Assembly (NCBI GenBank): GCA_002436505.1
Contig: DJML01000015.1
Coordinates: 1 to 18,272, forward strand
Source of the DNA: Bacteroidetes bacterium UBA6491
Lineage (GTDB): Bacteria > Bacteroidota > Bacteroidia > NS11-12g > UBA9320
Direction of reading: 5' to 3'
Length of the DNA: 18,272 nucleotides
Of this stretch, positions 1 to 5,930 are shown one piece after another (within the stretch, counting starts at the first letter, position 1; each line of letters starts with the position of its first letter). The position numbers were made by a program, and so were the translations under genes. Under the pieces are notes generated by a model, which was not told the DNA's origin, did no database searches, and was given only the letters and a program-made list of their open reading frames with translations.

Positions 1-105
1 CGTAGTTTATTTATAGATATCATTGATTTCTCCGAAAAAGTATCACCGGTATTTACTCCGGACGACCTTATGGACAACGAACCGTTAATGTATAAAGTGC
101 AATGA
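1..105 (+). CDS. nosD: NosD C-terminus (nitrous oxide reductase maturation protein), partial
   Basis: Frame 1 is open from the window edge to a TGA at 103-105 and gives 34 residues ending in ...TPDDLMDNEPLMYKVQ. NosD is a periplasmic beta-helix (CASH/PbH1) protein that works with the NosFY transporter to assemble the copper centres of nitrous oxide reductase. Its C-terminus often carries a similar 'PxxTPxxLxDxxPLM' ending (family knowledge, from memory). The strongest support is context: the stop codon overlaps the ATG of an ABC ATPase (ATGA at 102-105), which in turn overlaps an ABC-2 permease. This is the nosD-nosF-nosY order. Only the tail is visible, so domain content cannot be checked. 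Confidence 0.8.
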   Translation, partial: RSLFIDIIDFSEKVSPVFTPDDLMDNEPLMYKVQ

Positions 106-809
106 TCAGAATAGCTGAACTGTATAAAAAGTTTGGAAAGGTAGAGGTGTTAAAAGGTCTGAACCTTACAATTAAAGATGGCGGTATTTCAGCCATTCTC
201 GGTCCAAATGGGTCAGGAAAGACCACCTTGATCAAATCCATTCTGGGCATGGTAATACCGGACGGAGGTGAAATTGAAGTAAATGAGAAGTCAGTTTTCA
301 GGAATTTTTCCTACCGCAATGAGATAAATTATCTGCCTCAGATCGCAAATTTTCCGGGAAACCTTACTGTAAATGAGATCATACGTATGATAAGAGATCT
401 CAGGCCTGGGGTTACCACCGAGAAAGACCTGATTGAAAAATTCGGTTTGGCACCTTTTCTGCAACAGAAACTAGCTAATTTGTCCGGAGGAACCAGGCAG
501 AAAGTCAACTTAGTGCTCACTTTCATGTTTGATAGTGAACTGATCATATTAGATGAACCAACCTCAGGACTGGATCCTGTTGCCATGGTGCATCTCAGGG
601 AATTGATTGCTGCTGAAAAAAGTAAAGGCAAGACGATCCTAATCTGTTCACATATCATGAGTTTTGTGCAGGAGGTGGCTGATGAGATCGTATTTTTACT
701 GGATGGCAAGATATACTTCCAGGGAACAGTTGAACAAGTGCAAAATAAAACAGGCAAATTGGATCTTGAATCTGCTATTGCCGAAATTCTCTCAATAAAG
801 CATGCTTAA
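102..809 (+). CDS. nosF: NosF-like ABC transporter ATP-binding protein
   Basis: A 235-residue cytoplasmic ABC ATPase of full length for the family. Visible motifs are Walker A GPNGSGKTT (34-42), Q-loop Gln80, signature LSGG (127-130), Walker B ILDEP (149-153) with the catalytic Glu at 152, a D-loop (SGLD) and the switch His184 (CSHI). With NosY it is thought to form the transporter that, together with NosD, supplies a sulfur compound or copper-site component for NosZ Cu-centre maturation. The substrate cannot be read from the sequence. The ATG overlaps the upstream nosD stop by 3 nt and the gene's end overlaps the next start by 8 nt, so translational coupling is likely. Assignment as NosF rather than a generic ABC-2 ATPase rests on the NosD tail and gene order. 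Confidence 0.87.
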   Translation: MIRIAELYKKFGKVEVLKGLNLTIKDGGISAILGPNGSGKTTLIKSILGMVIPDGGEIEVNEKSVFRNFSYRNEINYLPQIANFPGNLTVNEIIRMIRDLRPGVTTEKDLIEKFGLAPFLQQKLANLSGGTRQKVNLVLTFMFDSELIILDEPTSGLDPVAMVHLRELIAAEKSKGKTILICSHIMSFVQEVADEIVFLLDGKIYFQGTVEQVQNKTGKLDLESAIAEILSIKHA

Positions 810-1584
810 AATACTTAAATACAGCTTTTATGACCTCATGCGCAGCAGGTGGAGCTATGTGTATTTCTTCTTTTACCTGGCGCTGGGTTTCGTGCTGCTC
901 TTCTTAAATAACGATCTGTCCAAAGCGATCATTACCCTGATGAACATCATCGTTGTATTGACTCCGCTGATAGGTACGGTATTTGGTGTGATGTATTACT
1001 ACAATTCAAAGGAATTCACTCAATTGCTTTTGGCACAACCGTTAAAAAGATCTACAATTTTCTTTGGTCAGTTTGTAGGTCTTGGGGCGTCACTAAGTTT
1101 AAGCCTGGTTGCAGGTCTTGGTATTCCTTTTGTCTTATATGGGGTGTTTCGGTCAGGTGTTATCTGGGATTTCCTGTCGTTACTGTCCATCGGCGCTTTT
1201 TTAACTTTTATATTCGTGGCTCTTGCCTATATCATCGCACTTACCAATGAAAACAAGATCAAAGGTTTTGGATACGCGATTCTGTTGTGGCTCTTTATGG
1301 CCATAATATATGACGGGTTGTTCCTTATTTTTCTGGTAGTGTTTGAAGATTATCCTCTGGATAAATTTGCATTGATCGCAACGCTGTTCAACCCGATCGA
1401 TCTGTCTCGGATCTTTATCATCTTAAAACTGGATATATCCGCGCTACTGGGTTATACCGGAGCTGTTTTTAATAAATATTTTGGTACCGGCTTAGGGATG
1501 CTTATCTCAAATGGTGTGATGCTTGTTTGGATTATTCTGCCCGTTGCAACCATTCTGAGACTTGCAAAGAGAAAAGATTTTTAA
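802..1584 (+). CDS. nosY: NosY-like ABC-2 type permease
   Basis: A 260-residue integral membrane protein with about six hydrophobic spans. The first follows a short basic N-terminus (residues 1-15), and the last lies just before the basic C-terminal tail RLAKRKDF. The layout and the segment FTQLLLAQPLKRSTIFFGQF after the second span are typical of ABC-2 permeases, in which a cytosolic coupling helix contacts the ATPase. The gene starts inside the end of nosF (8-nt overlap), so the two are one operon and almost certainly one transporter. NosY is the inner-membrane part of the NosDFY apparatus for nitrous oxide reductase maturation. The name depends on neighbourhood; on its own the protein could only be called an ABC-2 permease. 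Confidence 0.85.
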   Translation: MLKILKYSFYDLMRSRWSYVYFFFYLALGFVLLFLNNDLSKAIITLMNIIVVLTPLIGTVFGVMYYYNSKEFTQLLLAQPLKRSTIFFGQFVGLGASLSLSLVAGLGIPFVLYGVFRSGVIWDFLSLLSIGAFLTFIFVALAYIIALTNENKIKGFGYAILLWLFMAIIYDGLFLIFLVVFEDYPLDKFALIATLFNPIDLSRIFIILKLDISALLGYTGAVFNKYFGTGLGMLISNGVMLVWIILPVATILRLAKRKDF

Positions 1585-1627
1585 CTTTTGTGCTTCTTAT
1601 ATGTTCTATCTAAAGTAAAAGAGTATT

Positions 1628-2077
1628 ATGAATCTGAAATACAGCATTTATCTGATCGTACTTTTGATTCTTTCAGGATGTTCTTCCAATGATAAGAACG
1701 GATCTGATGAGCATGCACACGAGCACACATCCGACACACAGCAAATAGTCAGATTGCACCTGGATCATGGCCATAAATGGAAAGTAAACGATGAAATGAA
1801 GCCATTTATAACGGCCTCGGAAGAATTGTTATCGATCTATTCTGACACCGCGAACAATGACTACACAAAACTGGCTATGGATCTTAAGAGCCAGAATACG
1901 ATGCTTATATCTAGTTGCACGATGACAGGTGAATCACACGACCAGCTTCATATCTGGCTAAAGAAACATCTGGAACTGGTCTCAGAGCTATCAAAGGCAG
2001 AGAATGAGCACAGTGCATACGCACTTATCGATAAACTGGAAGAATCATTTATTACTTATCACATGTACTTTGAATAA
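1628..2077 (+). CDS. Small His-rich lipoprotein at the end of the nos operon, function unknown
   Basis: 149 residues with an N-terminal hydrophobic stretch and a lipobox ending ILSGC (Cys18), so the mature protein should be a membrane-anchored lipoprotein in the periplasm. After the lipid Cys comes an acidic, His-rich linker with HAHEH at 29-33. A predicted mostly helical domain follows, with the segment SSCTMTGESHDQLHIWL (Cys97, Met99, His104, His108) and a helical C-terminal end. I recall similar unnamed Bacteroidota proteins with a C-T-M-x-G-x-x-H-x-x-L-H pattern, but no functional family I can name with certainty. It lies 43 bp after nosY in the same direction. The ligand-type residues suggest metal (copper) or haem binding, which would fit nitrous oxide reductase assembly; this is inference. 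Confidence 0.75.
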   Translation: MNLKYSIYLIVLLILSGCSSNDKNGSDEHAHEHTSDTQQIVRLHLDHGHKWKVNDEMKPFITASEELLSIYSDTANNDYTKLAMDLKSQNTMLISSCTMTGESHDQLHIWLKKHLELVSELSKAENEHSAYALIDKLEESFITYHMYFE

Positions 2078-2095
2078 CCAATGAATGAAGTCATG

Positions 2096-3796
2096 TCAAT
2101 TGGGAACAGCAGAGGTCTCCTTATTCACTGACATCACTTTATTGAATAATTCTGGCGGTACTCGAATCCCTTTCTTTCTTGTCTCCTGCACAAATTCCAT
2201 GGCTTTGCCGACCTGGTCCGTGTCTAACAGCATCAATGTATAATTATAAATGGCCTGTGGATGGTCAGGGACAAATTGAAGAAATTTCTCTAAATGTATG
2301 ATGCTGGAATTTAAGTCTTTGCGCATGAATTCAACCTGAGAAAACTGATAATAGGTCTCATAGTATGCTGAAAGTTCAAGTTCGCGTTTGAAATATTTTG
2401 CTGCAAGATCCAGTGAATCCTCCTTCATTGCAATACTTCCCATATAGAAGTTGATGTATTTCCCGTCAGGATTGAGCTCATAGGATCTTTTAAGCAGTTC
2501 GATGGATCGGTTGTAGTCAACCTCGTCGATACGTGATCCCATGTTCATCGCAGCATAATACGAATTAGGTGTTGTCTCATAAGCTGCCGTCCAGAATGTA
2601 AGCGGATCGGTAAATTTCTTCTGATGCTTATTGTTCATTACAGATAATACAAGAGCGATCGCAACGACTGCCACTACCGTTTGTTTTGGTTTGCGCATGT
2701 CAAATACGATAGTCTCGCCCAACACCATCAATATACCTAGTAGAGGCAAATAGAGCCGATGTTCAAAGTCCTGGTTGTTAATGGAAGATGGAAGTAACAA
2801 TACAGGCACCAGTATCATGAAATACCAGCTGAAACCGCCGATGATCCTTTTATTGTTCTTGTTCTTTGTTAAAACGATCAGCGCTACGGTAATGATCAGG
2901 GCAGCTATCCCATAAATGTAGGTGGTGTCGTTCATCATTGGGAAGACACTCAGGTTAAAAGGCAGTAATATCTTTCCAAGATATTGCACGAGCAATGGCG
3001 ATCTTTCAATAAAATTTGAAGGTATTTCTGAGAGAGTGGTCGGTTCACTTTGCAGTGATGCGTTGGATCTAACAACAAACCACACGATACCTGAAAACAG
3101 CCAGGTTGTATATTGAAGAAAAGCGGCCCTGGAATTCCATCTAAAATTTGTATGTGTTATCAATATAATAAACGCAGCAGGAGCGATCAACAGGGCGGTC
3201 TCCTTGGTGAACAATGCCATTAAAAGAGCCAGGAACTGGATGAGAATATAAAGCGGTTTGCCGTTTGAGACGTACTTGATGGCGGCGATCAGAAATATGG
3301 CGGCAAATACAAATAAGAGGCTGTCGTTCCGCCCGGGTATCCATGCTACCGCCTGCGTAAGAACTGGATGTATGGCAAACAAAAGCGTCAGCAGGAAAAC
3401 CTTTGTTCTGTCAGCGAAAATAAGGGTGAACAACCAGTACAGCAACATTACCGATATAGCATGGATCAGAATGTTGAATACATGGTATCCTTTTATTTCA
3501 GTTCCGCTGAACTGATAATTAATAATAAAGGAATTAAGCAATACCGGCCTGAAATAATTATCATTCTTTTCACTGAAAGTTCCCCTTTTGTACGACGGTC
3601 CGATATTTGAGATGTCCTTAATGAATGATTCCTGTTCCACAATGAAGATCTTGTCATCCAGGTCAGTAAATCCGCTGTTGATCGAAGGCGAATACAAAAT
3701 CAAAACGACCAAAGACAAAAGTATATAGGGGTAAGGTATCTTAATACCTTCCTTAGCAATTGGCTTTCTTTTTTTCTTAGAATTGTCCTTACTCAT
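2096..3796 (-). CDS. TMTC/GT-C type membrane glycosyltransferase-like protein with C-terminal TPRs
   Basis: 566 residues from the ATG at 3796. The frame is open to a TTG at 3835, but a candidate promoter at 3833-3866 would start transcription downstream of that TTG, and the ATG gives the basic N-terminus MSKDNSKKKRK. About ten membrane spans occupy residues 22-390. Marks of the TMTC / PMT-like GT-C fold are an acidic pair after the first span (FTDLDD, 43-48), YFRPVLL (81-87), HP and GRND (143-158), KE (198-199) and EHRLYLP (345-351). Residues 405-550 are soluble TPR-like repeats (for example YYAAMNMG, YINFYMGSIAMK, AIYNYTLMLL). Relatives transfer sugar from a lipid-phosphate donor to secreted proteins; the acceptor here is unknown. 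The gene is convergent with the nos operon, with 18 bp between the stop codons. Confidence 0.75.
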   Translation of the reverse strand: MSKDNSKKKRKPIAKEGIKIPYPYILLSLVVLILYSPSINSGFTDLDDKIFIVEQESFIKDISNIGPSYKRGTFSEKNDNYFRPVLLNSFIINYQFSGTEIKGYHVFNILIHAISVMLLYWLFTLIFADRTKVFLLTLLFAIHPVLTQAVAWIPGRNDSLLFVFAAIFLIAAIKYVSNGKPLYILIQFLALLMALFTKETALLIAPAAFIILITHTNFRWNSRAAFLQYTTWLFSGIVWFVVRSNASLQSEPTTLSEIPSNFIERSPLLVQYLGKILLPFNLSVFPMMNDTTYIYGIAALIITVALIVLTKNKNNKRIIGGFSWYFMILVPVLLLPSSINNQDFEHRLYLPLLGILMVLGETIVFDMRKPKQTVVAVVAIALVLSVMNNKHQKKFTDPLTFWTAAYETTPNSYYAAMNMGSRIDEVDYNRSIELLKRSYELNPDGKYINFYMGSIAMKEDSLDLAAKYFKRELELSAYYETYYQFSQVEFMRKDLNSSIIHLEKFLQFVPDHPQAIYNYTLMLLDTDQVGKAMEFVQETRKKGIRVPPELFNKVMSVNKETSAVPN

Positions 3797-3832
3797 ATAA
3801 AGTGTTATCAGGAATAATAAGTCGAATATAAT

Positions 3833-3866
3833 CAAAGATCGGATTTACCATGTTACGCTAAAGCAA
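3833..3866 (-). promoter_or_regulatory. Candidate Bacteroidota promoter for the TMTC-like gene
   Basis: Read on the minus strand, TTG (3866-3864) is followed after 23 nt by GATCTTTG (3840-3833), one mismatch from the -7 consensus TAnnTTTG. The spacing equals that of the candidates at 4031-4064 and 18159-18192. Initiation a few bases downstream would place the ATG at 3796 behind a leader of about 30 nt. Confidence 0.4.
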
Positions 3867-4030
3867 ATGGTATTTAACGATTTTAATTGTGAATATGGAC
3901 GTTTCAAATGAAGATATATTGAATGCCAGCGCATCCTGAAAGAACTTTACAACTGGTTCCGGGTGATATTATTCTGAACTGGTAAAAAAATTTATATTAT
4001 TATCTTTAGTACAGCTACTGATGAAATATC

Positions 4031-4064
4031 TTGAATAAAGATTCATATTAATAAGCTAATTTTG
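4031..4064 (+). promoter_or_regulatory. Candidate Bacteroidota promoter for the TonB C-terminal protein gene
   Basis: TTG (4031-4033), a 23-nt spacer and TAATTTTG (4057-4064), an exact match to TAnnTTTG. The box ends only 4 nt before the ATG at 4069 and 13 nt before the in-frame ATG at 4078, so the transcript would be leaderless or have a leader of under 10 nt. A weaker box, TATCTTTA (4001-4008), lies upstream and would give a normal leader, but lacks a TTG at the right distance. Confidence 0.4.
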
Positions 4065-4068
4065 GCTG

Positions 4069-5094
4069 ATGATATCAATGAAATATACTTATAAGAAGTG
4101 GAGGGCAATTTTATTCCTTTCTGTTTCAGTTTCATTATTTACTGCAGATTCTACGGCCCAGATCGCAGAATTACACATTATTGCTGAGCCGGGTGTTCGT
4201 TTGTTTACTGATAATGAGTTTTTTACTCAAACGGATTCAGCGCATACGGAAGCCGTCATTGGAGAAATATCTGCAGAAAGCCACCAGCTTACCTGTAGTA
4301 AAGAAGGCTGTTTTTCCATTGCCGCGAACATTGATGTAAGGAGAAGTCACACGACATACTATATAGCGCATAAACTGATCTGCAGTGACTCCATTACAGG
4401 CGAATTTATGCGTTATGAAGGCACAGAGCCGAGCTGTCTGACCGTCAGATCGTATCCTTCAGAGGTCCACTTTAGTATCCCACAATATTCGATCATCAGC
4501 GATAAGGTTGGAGAAACATGGGTTGCGAATAATATCCCAAGCGGCCCCTGTGACATCTATTTTCAGTACCATGATACAGATATCATTACAACCGTTGACA
4601 TAATTCCAGGCACACAATCCTACTTGTTCATAGATCTGAACGCACATACTGTACTTGATTCCATCATTGACCCATGCACCTGCTGTACTCCGGACAGTAT
4701 CGGGTATATGTCTATCATAGGGGAGTTGGAGCCTCATATTGTTGAGGAGGTGTTCGAACCATGGGAAGTAACAGCTCAGGCAAATTTTAACGGAGGTTTA
4801 TCAGCGATGGAGAAGTTTGTTGAAGAGAATATCCAGTTTCCTCAGGAGGCTTTGCAGGCAGCTAAAAAAGGAAATGCTGAAGTAAGCGGTCAAACGATGG
4901 TTGAGTTCATTGTAGAGCATGATGGCATGGTCGTTGATGAAACAGTACGGGTCATTGGCAAACATTCAGGCTTTGGGATCGAGGAGGCAATTATAAAGTC
5001 CATTGTGAAATCAAGTGGAATGTGGACTCCTGGGAAAATAGAAGACCGGGAAGTAAGGCAAAAGATCAGGATTCCAGTCGGGTTGGTCAACTGA
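4069..5094 (+). CDS. TonB C-terminal domain protein with PEGA-like middle region
   Basis: 341 residues. The N-terminus is a basic stretch, a hydrophobic core and ...DSTAQ, either a signal peptide (cleavage near residue 30) or a membrane anchor. The in-frame ATG at 4078 (MKYTYKKWR) is an equally good start. Residues 35-200 contain two beta-rich stretches like PEGA or carboxypeptidase-regulatory folds (ELHIIAEPGVRLFTD; then GETWVANNIPSGPCDIYF and TVDIIPGTQSYLFIDL). Residues 238-340 are a TonB C-terminal domain: FNGGLSAMEKFVEENIQFP, a VEFIVEHDGMV strand, EEAIIKSI and W-TPGKIEDREVRQKIRIPVGL. TonB C-terminal domains carry energy from the inner membrane to outer-membrane receptors, but Bacteroidota have many orphan copies whose partner is unknown. 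A cysteine cluster CTCC (203-206) joins the two halves. No exbB/exbD or receptor gene is adjacent. Confidence 0.8.
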   Translation: MISMKYTYKKWRAILFLSVSVSLFTADSTAQIAELHIIAEPGVRLFTDNEFFTQTDSAHTEAVIGEISAESHQLTCSKEGCFSIAANIDVRRSHTTYYIAHKLICSDSITGEFMRYEGTEPSCLTVRSYPSEVHFSIPQYSIISDKVGETWVANNIPSGPCDIYFQYHDTDIITTVDIIPGTQSYLFIDLNAHTVLDSIIDPCTCCTPDSIGYMSIIGELEPHIVEEVFEPWEVTAQANFNGGLSAMEKFVEENIQFPQEALQAAKKGNAEVSGQTMVEFIVEHDGMVVDETVRVIGKHSGFGIEEAIIKSIVKSSGMWTPGKIEDREVRQKIRIPVGLVN

Positions 5095-5151
5095 TCGTAT
5101 GATATAACACCGTATCCATCTGTTAAGAGAATTATTTGCTTAAATTGTACC

Positions 5152-5832
5152 ATGTGTTTTTCAGCAGGTGCAAGCTTTGGCACTGGAGCAGTTCTGGCTG
5201 TTGTAGGGGTGATCGCTATAAAGGAATCATTAAAAGGAGCTGTTCGGCCATCAGATTCAAAGAATTCTAAGAGATCACTTGCATTTGCGGCAATTCCACT
5301 CGTATTCTCTGTTCAACAGATTTCAGAAGGTTTCCTATGGTTAGCCTTGACCGATCCATCGTATGCCTGGTTACAGGGAGCCTCTGCTTATTCTTTCCTG
5401 TTCTTCGCTCAATTTCTCTGGCCATTATGGATTCCTTTATCTGTGCTGCTCATGCAGCCAAAAGATAAGAGAAGGAAGATCCACTATGCATTATTAGGAA
5501 CTGGGGTCCTGGTATCTGCTTATCTTGGATACTGCCTGTTGACATACGAGGTTAACGCCAGCATTGAATGGCATCATATCCATTATCAACTTGATTTTCC
5601 TGCTTCAATTGCAAACTATGGAGCGGTGCTCTATTTAATTGCAACCATTGTTCCACCTTTCTTTTCAAGTGCCAAACGCATGTGGTGGTTGAGTACTGCT
5701 ATTTTTATATCCTATATTATCACAATTATCTTCTATCAGGATTTTGTGATATCTGTATGGTGCTTTTTTGCAGCTGTCATCAGTATTTTAGTGTGGTATA
5801 TTGTCAGGTTAAACACTGGCAGGACGAATTAG
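5152..5832 (+). CDS. DUF6629-type multi-pass membrane protein
   Basis: 226 residues. The protein begins MCFSAGASFGTGA, the hallmark N-terminus of a poorly characterised membrane family (DUF6629, named from memory) in which Met-Cys-Phe-Ser-Ala is strongly conserved. This also fixes the start at 5152. About seven hydrophobic spans can be seen, with short polar loops (RPSDSKNSKRS; QPKDKRRKIH). Conserved-looking polar residues within or beside spans are QQISEGFLW (about 56-64), a WPLWIP segment and HHIHYQLDFP (about 142-151). No catalytic motif is recognisable and no function is known to me. The gene lies 57 bp after the TonB-domain gene on the same strand, so co-transcription is possible. Confidence 0.7.
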   Translation: MCFSAGASFGTGAVLAVVGVIAIKESLKGAVRPSDSKNSKRSLAFAAIPLVFSVQQISEGFLWLALTDPSYAWLQGASAYSFLFFAQFLWPLWIPLSVLLMQPKDKRRKIHYALLGTGVLVSAYLGYCLLTYEVNASIEWHHIHYQLDFPASIANYGAVLYLIATIVPPFFSSAKRMWWLSTAIFISYIITIIFYQDFVISVWCFFAAVISILVWYIVRLNTGRTN

Positions 5833-5879
5833 CAGGCGCCATATTCCAAGGGTCAATTCTGAAAAAATGACCTTAATTG

Positions 5880-5897
5880 TATTTACAGATGTAAATA
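5880..5897. promoter_or_regulatory. Inverted repeat upstream of the beta-helix gene (operator-like)
   Basis: Two perfect 7-bp arms, TATTTAC (5880-5886) and GTAAATA (5891-5897), flank AGAT. The repeat sits 33 bp before the ATG at 5931 and 47 bp after the preceding stop codon. The stem is too AT-rich and has no T-run, so a transcription-factor site is more likely than a terminator. The cognate regulator is unknown. Confidence 0.35.
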
Positions 5898-5930
5898 ATT
5901 TAACATTATTGCAAACCAATATTTTCTAAC

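Noticed and set aside
338..757. A 139-codon minus-strand frame inside nosF
   Set aside because: It is antisense to the conserved ABC motifs of nosF, which explain the open frame.
2078..2103. CCAAT...ATTGG inverted repeat between the convergent lipoprotein and TMTC-like genes as a terminator
   Set aside because: Only 5-bp arms with a 16-nt loop and no U-run; too weak to call.
3797..3835. Upstream TTG start for the TMTC-like gene adding 13 residues (MIIFDLLFLITLY)
   Set aside because: The TTG lies upstream of the predicted transcription start and the extension precedes a basic N-terminus that suits the ATG at 3796.
3912..3975. Protein-like short frame (reads ...QRILKELYNWFRVILF) between the divergent genes
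   Set aside because: About 20 codons with no ATG/GTG/TTG start and no ribosome binding signal; too short to support as a gene or remnant.
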